From contig MU400549.1 in NCBI GenBank assembly GCA_022578965.1, positions 248,991 through 312,990 of the forward strand: 64,000 bases of DNA, in the 5' to 3' direction. The position numbers and the translations under genes were made by a program. Position 1 is the stretch's first letter, and every line of letters starts with the position of its first letter. The DNA is from Xylaria sp. FL1777. Lineage: Eukaryota; Ascomycota; Sordariomycetes; Xylariales; Xylariaceae. The notes below the pieces were generated by a model. The model saw nothing but the letters and a program-made list of their open reading frames with translations. It was not told the DNA's origin and made no database searches. Positions 47,570 to 59,962 of the stretch are shown here, one piece after another.

Positions 47570-48908
47570 GCTAGGACCAATTTACAATAAGATATCGTAA
47601 GGAGAACCTGCTACGTCCAAGTCAGCTCATAGTCAACATATTTGAGACTTGCTTGTTTCTTTACCTGACTGTACTATTTATACTGGAGTTTCAACCCCAG
47701 AAAGCAACGGTTGCTTCTAAGTTATCTCCCACCATAATGAATATTTACATGTAATATAGCTCGATAGGTAATTTGTACAGTGGCCATGCAACGACCCCAG
47801 AGTCTGAGCACCGTCATCATGCCGTCAAAGTTTGTCTTCCAGTCGAACGAGACTAAAGCTAACATTTATGGTGCCAAGCTACCGAATGAGAAAAGGATGG
47901 CAATGATAAAAGGAGACCAACGAGGCAACTATATGAAGACGATGACCTAGCATCCAGACAACTGGCGTGACTAGTGTATAGCGTTCCTAGTTCTTATGAT
48001 GAGGTCGGGTCTATTACTGGCTTCATTAGACTTGTCAAGCCTCGGAGTGCTAGGCTTGGCAGTATTTCCCGGGCTTTCGTAGTTAAGAAGCACGAGTTCA
48101 TTGAAGAAACCCCGTCTCGACTCCAGACTTGGCCAAGTTGATGATTAGTTGAACCCGCTACGTAAAGTATCTCTATATCGACACAGTACTAAGCTTATAG
48201 ACCATTGTTGCCCCAGATTGGCTCTAAGTGTTGAAGACTATATAACATCTTCCTAACAATATAGCTTTCTTCCGGCCTACATATCGTTAAATGCAAATGG
48301 AAACCAAGGATTTCTAACAAATTAACTTCTCGCTTGCAACCCAATTCCCACGCAGAGTCTCCAATGCTCTCTCCTCTTATGTTCCACGGGAAAATCTCGT
48401 GGGGGTTTGCTGAATGATGGTACCGCTCCAAAGCCTGGGTTCAACTACAAAAAGAATAGCCTTGTTGCAGCGTCTGTATACGTGCAGGGGTGAAAAGCGT
48501 GTCGCTTGCTGTTGTGATCAAGGAAAAAGGTCAACTGTGTAATTGGCCAGTAGGCTCGTCCTCTAGGTTACGCCATAAGGATACTTCGCAAGGCATCAAT
48601 CATAAGCCAATAAAGGCTGTTTCAGATTAAATAAATGCACTAAAAACGCCAAAGTGACCTATTTACGGTGAATACCAGAAACCACCGCACCCGGTGTCTA
48701 ACCACACGTCCCATTGTCGAAAGACTATCCCCGCATCATGCCCGGGTCTTGTCGGGTCTGATGATGCTGTAACATGTTGTGGCCGCGTTTGCCTTCAACT
48801 GTGCAGGGCAAAGGGGCCAACTCCACCTCGTAAAATATGTACAGACAAAACCGGGTTGCTTTTCTCTCTCCTTCTCCTTATTATCATTATCCGGGTTTTT
48901 TCGGTTGA
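47570..48908. other. Intergenic region, no gene seen
   Basis: About 1.3 kb between the convergent APH-like and SH3 genes, so it should contain both 3' ends. A short frame at 48195-48431 (-) has no domain. No repeat or RNA gene is visible. Confidence 0.5.
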
Positions 48909-49815
48909 TTAAAAGATGCTGTTGACGAGATTGCCACCGAGCGTGGCGCCGGCACCGAAGATGGCAGCATTGCCCAGTTTCTTACCAAGTTTCTTGCCCG
49001 TCTCGTTCACCTTGCTCGATGAGCCGCCACCGTTACCGGGCTGGCCACCCCCCTCGGCGACGGCCATCGGCGGGACTTGCGAGTTGTAGGGGTTCTGGGC
49101 CTGGGGCGGGGGCGGGTAGGCGCCGTTCGGGCCGGCGGGCGCTGCTGGGAAGCCGTAGGCGGGCTGGGCCGGGGCGTAGTAGCCAGCCTTCTCGTTGTGG
49201 TCGATCTGTACGTAGTTCTTGGGGAAGATGCCCTCAGCGCCAGTCCGCTCGTTGCGCCCCATCCACCAGTCGTCGTTCATGTACTCGTGCACGGCGATCT
49301 GGTCATCGCGCTCGAACGACAGGTCGCGGTCGTCGGCGGCCCGGTACTGGTACAGCGCCCTCGCGCGGGCGATGACGGGTTTTGCTGGTGGCGGTGGCGG
49401 CGGAGCGTTGCCGCGCGAGGGCAGGGCCGGCGGGCCGGTGGTGTTGTAGGCCGGGGGAGCCGGACTTGGCGAAGGATTCTGGTGGAGGGCGAGATTAGCC
49501 ATGGCGTGTGTTGGGGCCGGCGGCGACGGCAACGACACGGCGGCCGGGTTCCGTGATGCCGGGGTCGGGGCGCCGGAAAGCGACGACTCGGCTGGCAGCA
49601 GGCCCGAGATGGAGTCGAAGACATCGTCGGTTATGACGCCCTTCTCCAGCAGGTGCTCGAGCTCCTGGATACGACAGCAACGGCCTTGTCAGCAGATGGA
49701 GAGCGGGCGGAGGCATATACACAGATAGATGGCTATGGACACGCAGGCATACATTCTTGATGAGACGCAGTGACTTGTTATTCGCGATGACTTCCTGGCG
49801 GTCGAGGGTCACCAT
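48909..49815 (-). CDS. LSB1: SH3-domain protein of the Lsb1/Pin3 type
   Basis: Actin-cortex adaptor; yeast Lsb1/Lsb2 (Pin3) bind Las17/WASP through SH3 and affect actin patches and prion induction. Exons 49815-49753 and 49664-48909 (88-nt phase-0 intron, GTATGC donor) give 272 aa. Exon 1 begins MVTLDRQEVIANNKSLRLI and exon 2 continues ELEHLLEKGVITDDVFDSI, a conserved N-terminal helix pair. A Pro/Ala-rich linker with PALPSR and APPPPPPAKP could itself bind SH3 domains. The SH3 domain runs ARALYQYRAADDRDLSFERD, then DDWWMGRNERTG, and ends GIFPKNYVQ. The tail is Pro/Gln/Tyr-rich (PQAQNPYNSQ) and ends in a Gly/Ala-rich conserved segment (GNAAIFGAGATLGGNLVNS). The assignment rests on architecture plus this C-terminal signature. 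Confidence 0.85.
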
Positions 49816-50505
49816 TGTCGATTATCCGTCTGTGGCTGTCAGCACACCCGATTCGACTCGTAACTATGCTTCGTAGGTAGATAGACCAATAATGAGTTTA
49901 TCCTTGATGCCAAGATTGAACGCAGTAGGAATAAGCGGTGATTTGCTGTGGTTGTTGTTATTGTTGTTGCTGTTGCTGCTGCTGTTGAAAGGAGACAGGT
50001 GACTGGATTCTGATAATTATGTAAGTATAGGTAGGTAAGTAGGTATTGGTCGGCAAGTGTTGCCGGATATTTTGTACTAGAATATTTAATGTATGGGGGC
50101 CTCCCATACCCCGCCACAGCCCCACCACAAGTGCTTTGGTCTTAGCTACCTATGTAGGTAGGTACCTAGACTACCTAGAATATGGGTCAAGGTTTTACTT
50201 AAGCGGGTTATTAGTGCAATGCTAACCGCATCACGTACAGGTATACACAGGTTGACCTCCCATTGATAAGTAGCGGACATAACTTGGGGTTTACATGTAG
50301 GCGTGTAAAGTGTGCTAATTAGCAAATCTTAGCAAATGCTCTTACACAGTATATCACCACAGCAGGCATGTCATCGATCCTCTCTATGACGATCAACAGT
50401 AATGTTTTGTACCCAACGATGCATGTACAAGATACCAACCATCAAATGGTCAAAAAAATCTACATCTATATAACTTAGATTCCACCGCACTTATAGGTAT
50501 CAATT
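49816..50505. other. Intergenic region with trinucleotide microsatellite
   Basis: About 0.7 kb upstream of the SH3 gene. It carries a TTG/CTG-type microsatellite (49948-49986) and several GTAGGTA/TACCTAC motifs (50020-50180). No conserved ORF or RNA gene is visible. Confidence 0.5.
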
Positions 50506-52396
50506 CTAAACAAACTTGCTATCCTTAACAGCATACTTGTCGACATATTCGTCTACCGACATAGCCTCTAGCTTCTTAGAGTCCATGCCCAGCTCCACAA
50601 GCTCCTTCACCTGCGCCTCCGAGAAGTGAGGTGACAGGTGTCGCTGATATTTGGCCAGGATATGTGGCTTGGCCTCCTCTCTCCGGAGACGGTGACCGAG
50701 GGGCGCCTCCACCACGATCTCGTCGAGGACTGTGCCGTCGTTGAGTTCCACCGTCAGCGCGTTAGAGATGGTGCGGAGCGCCGGGTCGTGGTAGTCTTTA
50801 GTGAACTGCGGATCCTCGACACACTTGATCTTTTGTCGCAGAGACTCGACGAGCGGCGACGTCGCCGCCTCGCCTCCATCCGTGTAGTCCGTCGCCTCGA
50901 GCCGCCCGAACACGAGCATCACGGCGCACATGTACTGGATACAGTGGTCACGGTCCGCGAAGTTGTCCATGGGTTTGAACTGCTTGTCGATGATACGGAT
51001 GCAGGCCTCGTGGGTTCGGCATGTGACGCCCTTGATGTCGGCCGCCGACTTACCAATCTCCTTGAGCTTCTGGAAGATCTTGGAGGATGCCTCGACCGCT
51101 GTCTGCGAGTGGAATTCCGCTGTATACACGGTTAGCCGGGCAATCGATAGCACACGCAATTCACTGAGGGACCGAGAGGGCCGAGGGGAGAAAGTTACGA
51201 CGTACCAGGGTAGGAGACCTTGAAGAGAACGTTTTCCATGACATAGCTGCCGTAGGGGCGCTGGAACTGGAACTTGTTGCCCTTGAACAGGACATCGTAG
51301 AAACCCCAGACAGGGGCGGACAAGACGGTGGGGATACCGGGCTCGCCCTTCATGACCTTCAGAGCTAGGTTGACGGCGCGCTGGCAGGCGTCACCGGCAG
51401 CCCATGACTTGCGGGACATAGTATTGGGAGAGTGACGGTAGGTACGTAAGCTCTGGCCATCGACCCAAGCCTGCGTGACGGCGTCGGCGATCTGTGAGTC
51501 GCTGAGACCCAGCATCTGGGAGACGACGGCGGTACTGGCGACCTTGACCAGGACGACGTGGTCGAGGCCGACCTTGTTGTACGAGTTGAGGAGGGCCAGG
51601 CAACCCTGGATCTCGTGGGCCTTAATCATACCCTCAAGGACATCGCGGATGGTGAAGACTTTGCCGTTGGCGAGGTTGCCACCGGCCTTGTTGGTCCGGT
51701 TGACCCAGTCGGCGACGGCCAGAATGGCGCCGAGGTTATCAGAAGGATGTCCCCATTCGGCAGCCAGCCAACAGTCGTTGTAGTCGAGCCAGCGGATCAT
51801 GGCACCGATGTTGAAGGCACCGTTGACGGGGTCGAGGACGAAGTCGGTGCCCGGGACCTTGGTCCCGTTAGGAACGACGGTTCCGGGGACGATAGGACCC
51901 AGAAGCTTAGTGCACTCTTTGAAGCGCAAGCCCTCGAGTCCGCAGCCCAGGGTATCGAGGAACACCCATCGAGCTGTGTCGAACTGTATTTGCGAAAAGA
52001 AGATTGCACCACCGGTTAGCGACGGCTCTGTAACGGGGCTAGGCAGAGTTCAGAGGAAGGGCAAAGGTGGTGGAATCAAAGGCTTACAGCGAGCTCGGAG
52101 TTGATAGGCTGGGCGACATATTTCGCAATGTCTTGTATTTCGGGGTCGTAGCCCTTGTGCTGTGTGGGCATGGGCGGAGCAGACATGTTGGCGGCGGTTG
52201 TGGAAAAGCTGTGTTGGTGGTGGTGGCGGCGGTGGTGATGGTGATGGCGGTAGAGAGGAGACGAGGTTATTGTAGCGGCGCTGCTGGAGGACGCTAACGA
52301 CAGGCCGAATGAGCGTGTAGATGGAGGTGCCAGAGGGGTCGACCCGAGTCGCAGCGACTTCGAAGCGGTTCGGACGCTCCGATTCACAGCAGACAT
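50506..52396 (-). CDS. prpD: 2-methylcitrate dehydratase, mitochondrial (PrpD family)
   Basis: Dehydrates 2-methylcitrate to 2-methyl-cis-aconitate in the methylcitrate cycle, which clears propionyl-CoA. Exons 52396-52088, 51983-51206 and 51119-50506 give 566 aa; introns of 104 and 86 nt are phases 0 and 1. The N-terminus is a basic, Ser/Arg-rich mitochondrial presequence with a histidine-rich run ([13 protein letters not shown]) ending near FSTTAANM. The mature part starts with [18 protein letters not shown]. PrpD/MmgE landmarks include [94 protein letters not shown] and [13 protein letters not shown] second in-frame Met directly after the presequence could give a shorter, cytosolic form. 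Strong family match at normal length. Confidence 0.95.
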
Positions 52397-54373
52397 GGCG
52401 CAAGCTGTGCGTACAATTGACTGGCTCCCGACCTGTGACTAGGTCGATGATACACGTCGTCCTCGTCGAAGCCAGCAGAGAGGCAGAGCAGACAAATATG
52501 TCAAAGCGTGTGTTGGTGGTTGGGGAATAGAGAGAAAGCAAAAATCAAGACGAGTCGGGACGAGACAAGACGGTGAAATAAATCAATTGGCTTAAAATAC
52601 ATACCTACCTGGTCCGGGGGAGCTCCGTCTCAAGCCACCCGAGACGGCGACTAACTAATACCTGTAAGTACCTATTAGGACCCATCTAACATACAGCAAG
52701 TAAGTACATTAGTATCTAGTCGGGCAAGTTGCCGACTGTACATGCATGTAGGTAAGGTAGGTACAAGTTCATTCCCCCGCCCCCGCCAAGCAGGGTAGAT
52801 ACCTACTTACTTACGCATAGGTCACCCTTAGCCCGACAGAATGCCGCGTTTATCCCTCGGAAGCCGCTCGTCTTGTAAGTGGATGGCGGGCCGAGGTATA
52901 ATAATATCGCATTGCTCTCTTCACAAATGGATGACCATCTAGCATTGTATATATATGTATATTGCAGTGTGTAAGGAGAAGTTTTCAGTACCTATAGGCA
53001 TAGTTACTATCTACGTATACCTTTCTTTGCACGGAAGAGAAGTATTGTAGACGGTCTAGCGCTTCGGATACCCCCGAAAATAAATTCATACTACCGACGC
53101 TATATGCTGCCAAGCCCGATGCCTCCTCTAAAGATTCGGTTCCTCACCGTTTCAAGCACCCCGTCCACTGCCGTGACCTATCTAACGCAAGAATCCAAAG
53201 TAGCCGAGTTCCAGCTCCAATGCCCTACCAACCAATGCGCCTCTGAAGCTAATCATTGCCGGCAATCGTGGCATCGCCCCTCGGGAAAGAGTCGACGAGG
53301 CATGTCGATGTGCAAAGGTATGTAGATCGGCAGCTCATCGCGCATCAGTACGGCGAATACGGCCGGCCCATCGCTCGGCTATGCAAGCGCGGCAGACTTC
53401 TATCTGTCCTAGACGTCAGACGCTCTTTATCAATGCTACCGTTAAGCTTAAGCTATAGCACAACAGAAAACATCTGCCTCCGATGGGAACTACTTTTGGT
53501 ATCTAGTTACCTTACCGTAGTAAGAGCCCCGAGATACAGCTTATTCCGACATGCGCAAGCATTTTAAGGTAACTTCACATGCAGCATTTCGTGTTCACTT
53601 GTAAGAGCCTGTAAGGGCTATATTCTTAGATACTAACCATCAGATCCTCAGAAGCCAAAGGACGAATAGATCAATAGCCTATAGTTACAATGGTAGTTTA
53701 TCTTGAGATATATACAGACTATTTCCATTTTACTTGATTATACGCTGAGTTATTGTTACGAGCCAGTATCTTACTGGGATAGTACATATGAATAGAACCC
53801 TACTGTAAACCAAGTCTCTGCCTGTTTATCGCTTTGGTGTGCTGCATCCGCCGTATTAACGTTCAAGTTCAAAAGCAGACGGTGTTCTCCCTCCTAAATA
53901 AACTAAAATTTGTGGTCTTGATGGAGTTATAGGAGCTGAAGCGGGATTAAGCATTTCACGTCTTTTCGAGCAACTTATTTACCAATCTATCGTACAACTG
54001 GCAAGAATGGCTTTAATGCAACGTGAGGCGTGAATACAATCCTCAAGGAGATTGTGATGCTCAAGCAAGTGACATAAAGCTTATTCTCATTCATATGGTA
54101 GCTTAAGTGGACGAAATTCAACCAGTAGATGGTAAAAGCCTCGTTTAGTCTTATCATTACCCAAATCCTCAGTCAGCCCACGTTATCATCTCGCGACTAC
54201 AGTCAGTTGCCCAACCAAAGAATCGTGGGTAGTCCATCCAATTACCCAAAGTTAGCAAAAGCGTGTCCGCCTTGGAAGATAACCCCGTCTAGGCTAAAAG
54301 AAAAATAGCATGCATCATCACAAATGCACTTGACCCCCAGTATCACTAAAGTCAAGCGACTATTACATCTTCT
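52397..54373. other. Intergenic region, no gene seen
   Basis: About 2 kb. GTAGGTA/TACCTAC motifs cluster at 52600-52810. Short frames at 53104-53325 and 53256-53567 (+) overlap and show no domain. The right half is AT-leaning, with no recognisable repeat or RNA gene. Confidence 0.5.
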
Positions 54374-57300
54374 TTATGGCCAACTCGTTGGGCCGAACGT
54401 CTCACCCGTCGCAACGAAGCTCTTAATCGCCAAACCCTTCTGGTCTAGCGTTTCGTAGATATCGTAGTTGCCGTACCACTGTGGCGCATTGGCCGAAGTG
54501 AGGTACAACGTAAAGAAGATCAGAATGGTCGAGATGATGAGGCCACAGTCGAGCGCCGCGGACGTGGTGTAGTTGTATTGGAGCCACCAGCCATTGAACC
54601 TCCGCTTGATGAGGTAGTTGAAGAGGAATCCAACGCTACCCCAGCATAAGTATGTGTAGGCGGTCGCGGGAGGGATCCACTGCAACACTCCGAGTTAGTT
54701 ATCATTACTTTTGAGCGTAATATGTTACTCCTTCGAAAGCACAGAAACTTAACAAAATATGAGATGAGCCCAGGGGGGGAGTTTCTGTGTTTTCATGGTA
54801 CCCAGGGCAAGAGTCATAAATGCTCAGGAATTACTTACGCCGGAACCGCCGAACACGAGGGGTGTGTTGATGTACCGCGCGATTGAGTTGGGGTATCGAC
54901 GGGCGAGGAACCACGTAATAACAGGTGAGACGGCGCCCACGAGCCAGAACCACTGCAGTGATGAGTAGAGGGCGTTACCGCTGAAGATACGGGCCGGTCC
55001 GATGGCACCCCATATGATGGAAGCTGTGAAGAAGACTCGGCCGCCTGGACATGTGTAGCTTTGAGGCTGGTCCTCGCTGCATACCCCGGGAATGTTGCCC
55101 AGAGCCCAGTTCATAACCGCGATCTGGACAATGGCTGACCACACTGAGGCAACAAGTTGTGATGCAAACATTGTCCGTGGTGGTACCTTCATGTAATGGC
55201 CTAACTTAAGGTCTTGAGCAAAGTAGAGTGCTTGTTGCATCGCAATATAGCCGTAGTTTTTGAACATCCTAAAGCTTGTCAGTGAGGTTGGTCGTAGGAC
55301 ATCGCTTATAGATGAGAACCCAGTATTGTCTTTATAGTCGAAAAGGACGACGAGGGGGAATATGGATAAACTAGACGTACTGTACACCAATTAGCTCGGA
55401 TATCATGGCAACATTGCTAAGGGGTCTATGGAGACATACCATCATAGCGAGAGGATGGCCGGGGAGTAAATAACCGATGATAAATTCGGTCAGGACGTTG
55501 AGGCCAATCTGAATATTTGTGATGGCCTGTATGATCCCAATTGGGATAGTCTGGGGGACTGGGAATCAGCAACCATTCGTCGTTTTAGACATTCACCAAT
55601 CCTATAACGAGTGAAAATGCCAAATTGAGGAAATTCTAATCCTAAATATTGCTAGGTAGTGTCTAGAAAGATCGCAGAGGTCACATACCCAGATGATAGG
55701 AATGAGAATGCAAATCACATATGCCCAAGCTGGGAATCCTGTAGGCCAGGCGGTACAAACGGCGAAGGATATTCCAACCATGACAACAAAGAGGACCAGA
55801 TACCACCAATCCGGTGAGTCCTTGTACTTTTTCATCAGGCGCATATGGATGTCATCTATCGTAATGTCAGTAGCTTCGCGAGTGGGATAGCAATCTTGAA
55901 TGAACAACTATTATTATGTGATGTGTCGTGTTCTATAGTAGGTGAATTTTGCGGAGGACAAAAGAAATGAGGCATTGTATGCTCGTTACCTTCCTGGGAA
56001 CGGGCTTTCAAGTACTGATACTTTATCTGAGGCCCATGGTATAAGATAGCGCTGTAAGTAGTTTAAAAATTAGTAATTATCATCGACACCAAAGATTCTA
56101 GCAGGCTCTTATAAAGATGCGGGAGTTATAAATTCTGCAACTTGCTAGTAAGGGGATTAAAGGACTTTAGACTGCCTACTGGATTATAACGGCAGCAACA
56201 GCAGCAAAACTAAGACCGTAGCAAAGAGCGAATTGTGTGCTTAGATAGAGGGGGGAGTATGCGTGGTATGCGTCCACATCAAGCAGAAACTGGTCGTTGA
56301 GGATCCTGGAGACATTGTATACGGCCCCTGTATTGTCAAAAGCGTCCGATGATTGAACGACAAAATAGTCGGCATACCAAGTCCCGGAGAAATGAAGACC
56401 TGCGGACACGATCACAAAAAAGATGATAACACCGGCAACCGTGTTGGCCACGGCGTGGAAGGGTGGGATCAAAGGAGACAAGGCGTATCCAGACACCACG
56501 GTCCAATCCAGTGTTGTAGGCAGGATGCCATAACCATGTAAGCCTCCGAAGACTTTATTGACAACGACATTGTTGGGTAAAGCCCAGCAGAGAAAATTGA
56601 AGTACGCCAACCCCTGAAAGACTACACGTAATCGTTAGCAGACTGAGTTCTTGATGCATGGAGGGTTCAACAAAGATATGGCAGCGGCAGCGGCAGCGGC
56701 AGCAACAGAGGAACAAGAAGCGGGATTTTTCAGTTCAAAATGGGAGAGCCGGAATACGTACTCCAGCCCGGAAAAAAGTACCAGACCTAGATAAGTCAGT
56801 CGTAAGTCAGCTTAACTACGAGAAAACAAGACGACGTAGGTAAGGAAGAGAGTAGCTCACAAAACCCCCGCCCATAACGTAGAGAAACCATCGGTACCGA
56901 CTTATGTGCCAGCCGTTCGCTTTAGTGGGATCGGTGGGTATGTTATCATGGAGTGTATGGAACAAGGTCGCATTCACCAGGTCGCCAGGCCATATCATGG
57001 AGGCTGGCCATACCAGAAATCTTCGCAGTAGTCCTGCAAGGCCGTAGCCAGTGCAGAGAGTCGTAATACCAAACAACAACTGAAACCCCCATCCAAATTG
57101 CTGGCCGTCTTTGTTTATTTATTAGTTTCTCCTCATTCCTGTAACGGGTATTGAACATACAGAAGACTTGTTGGGCGATTAAGACATCTGTAGCATACAA
57201 AACACCACCGCCATAAGCTGCCTGTATTATCACGGGTTCAAGTCAGCTTAAAATCCAGACCAAGCAAGGTCAGGTGGACGTACATTGGACATGGCAACGA

Positions 57301-57868
57301 TAACAACATGCTCCTTGAAGTTAAATTTTCCTGGCTTGAAATTGAACTTGACACCCATAAACTCAAATACGCGGTCGGGAAATACTAGATCCCATCCAAG
57401 ACCAATTGGATACGCGATAAGTTGAATCACATATGTCGTGATGCTGACAGAAGGGTTTCGGAGGGAGAACAGCATGTTGACGGCGGAACCGGCCGTACAT
57501 AATATCAAGCCGATGACCCATGCCCGTATTGTATTTGCCGGTAAATCGACATCGTAGTTCCGTATAGCAGCACGAACCTTTGTGAGATGAAGTGTAAGAA
57601 TTAAAGAAACGTCATTCAATAAAAGGGGTTATACCTCAGGATATGGACTATCATTTTCTACCGAAACGACCTCTACCTCGACAGCTTTCTCAACATCGCT
57701 ACTCTGCACTGTATCAACGGATTCGATTTTATTTTCGGGCAAGTTAGGGTCAAATTGTTGTTGGTGCTCAGAGCGCTTGGGACTGTCTAGAACCTCGCCT
57801 CCCTCGCTCGACTCTGTTTCTGGAGTAGGGTCCCCTTCAGCCGCAGCGTGCCTACGAAAACGAAACAT
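54374..57868 (-). CDS. OPT-family oligopeptide transporter
   Basis: Proton-coupled plasma-membrane importer of small oligopeptides (OPT family), about 790 aa with many membrane helices. Proposed exons: 57868-57635, 57577-57284, 57221-57161, 57108-56861, 56786-56762, 56621-56180, 56051-55990, 55855-55689, 55550-55440, 55268-54839, 54679-54374. The acidic N-terminus leads to the family hallmark SPYPEVRAAI. Then AAYGGGVLYATDVLIAQQVF, GWGFQLLFGITTLCTGYGLA, the 25-nt exon coding VWYFFPGW, ALPNNVVVNKVFG, IPIGIIQAITNIQIGLNVLT, the signature LGHYMKVPPRTMF, and the C-terminal WGSVGFLFNYLIKRRF. All junctions match in phase except between the ninth and tenth exons (55440/55268). There the visible GT donor follows one base too many (ATGATGGTATGT). 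Either an unusual splice or a one-base change interrupts the frame. Otherwise it looks intact. Confidence 0.88.
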
Positions 57869-59962
57869 GGTTCCGAAAGTATTTCAACCGTTATGTGAGA
57901 TAGCTAATCAGAGCTCAATTTGTAGCACGGTGAAAGGTTAACCCACTCGTGAGAGAGAGAAATAGAGGAATAAAGGTTAATACCAGGAGTGGTAGAACAG
58001 GAACAGGAACAGATAGTAGTGGAGTAGCAATTAGGGATATTTCAGCAGCACAATACAACTGGTGGACGGAGTGTAAAGCGGACTAGTTGTCCAGAACCAT
58101 TGACAATAACGGAATATAGATAAGGATTATATGGTACGTTTATGGTACACAAGATTGATGGGTCGGACGACAGGGCCGCTGATTGCGTTGGTACCGATAC
58201 TGCACCCCGGATCACACATGGAGACACCGTATCCGTAGCCAACATGCCTAAAATGGACACTCTACGATCTTACTCATAGATTTCCAACTTGACGGGCTCA
58301 CCACCATGATGTCTGATGCAGTTGACGGTCCCTTTCACTGCATATAAGGTACCATAGGCGACGCAAGTCGAGGGCTGCTAGCCAGCGTCTGATCGAACTG
58401 TAACGAGAAATGGCCCCGGACGTAGACTGTTCATAGCCGGCCATCGTTGCACCGCTTTCGAGGAATTGCCGCGTGATTTTCCGAAGATAACATATCTCCG
58501 TTATCATAATCCTTTCCTAGGGGGTTGCCTCGAACGAGATACACAACATGACATTAGCCAATGAGCTCAGATGGAGATAACAATTTGGGCGGGATAGAAC
58601 GATACTCTACGTATCTTCCCCAGGTTGCTGTGGGGACGGGCAGACAAGGGTAATGTCAGATATACGAAGGAGTATGTCTGACATGTACCGTCTTGCTACC
58701 CCAATGCTACGTTGCGTACTATGTAGCTACGTATAGTACCCGGGTATTACGGCTCACAATGTTGGCACAGAAAAGTGAATACGGTACGATTGGTTTGTTG
58801 TAGATAAGATAATGTGCTGTGCAAGACGGGGGTATCAGCTGTTGCTTATTCTGGTACTATTTACACCGTCATATAATACCGCAATTCATTGATATCAAGA
58901 ATGCGGTGAGGGCTGAAGAGAAAACAGGTTTGGTCCTCAAATGACCTAGAACTTCATACAGTACGGCGACGTGGGATAGAGGACGATACCCGGTGTGCAC
59001 GGCACGCGTTCTTACACCGCCGCAATACTTCGGGAGGGCCCTGAATACTGCCCTCGCTGTTCGTTGCAGGCTGTGATGGCACCGTTTGTCTGTACTAACC
59101 TTGTCGTAGAGAGGCGACGGAAGCGAGGATGTAACCAGCTATAATTCATAAAGATATGGGGATAGGATAAGTCAATGGGTGGTGTGAAACCTTTTCGCCC
59201 TTGGGGCAAGTGGTAGCTTCTATGATGGCCCAGCGCGGCAGCATAAATTGATCTGCCAGGGCTAATTTAGCCAGAAGACGCACATGCAAGCCAGTTAGCA
59301 GATTGTGCTCTGTCAGCGAGGAGTAGCAGTCCCGTGAGACGAAAATAGACGTCATGGGTTTTTTTCTGGGATTGGCTTGCATATACGCAGTAATTATTGT
59401 GTGACAATAGCCCCGTGTAATCCTGAGAACGTAGAGAAGTCGTAGAATTTAAGAGGCCTGGGCGAATGAGAATCCTTATGTTGAGCCGACTCTATGGTTG
59501 TGCCTTAAACCCAGTATGAACAACCTATTTCAGCTCAATTGATATAGGATTTCGGGGCCACTGTGACACACCGTGAAACGAGGCTTCAGCTCGACACTTC
59601 CCGCGCAGTGGATGGTCGCTCATTCTCTAGCGATTTCTATACTTAACGTCTTTTCCAAATCACCATCCATGCCACTTCAAAGTAGCAAAGATGTCTATGA
59701 TGAATAGTCGGATGCGGCAGACTTCGCGGTTTTCAATGTAAAACTGCAGACTGCAAAGGGTATCTGGTCGATTGGAAGCAGAACTCCATATGCGAAGCAA
59801 GGATCCTCACTCCGCTCGCACTACCATACAGTTGCTTTGCGGGCTGTCATCGTAAGCCCACGCTCTTAGCATGATAGCTAACCGCGGTCTTGTTTAGGTA
59901 AAGATCACCTAGGACCTGTTCTGAGTGAGCGATAGGGACAGTGGCAGTGAAGAGTGACCGAG
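57869..59962. other. Intergenic region, no gene seen
   Basis: About 2.1 kb between the OPT gene's 5' end and the molybdopterin synthase 3' end. Short minus-strand frames at 58042-58260 and 58298-58507 carry no recognisable domain. The stretch just upstream of the OPT start (57900-58020) is presumably its promoter. No RNA gene or clear repeat is visible. Confidence 0.5.

Noticed and set aside
49019..49556. Arg/Gly-rich + strand ORFs opposite the SH3 gene
   Set aside because: Complement of Pro/Ala-rich coding sequence; low-complexity shadows.
58042..58507. Two short - strand ORFs upstream of the OPT gene
   Set aside because: No conserved motif, and they could not be joined by good splice sites.
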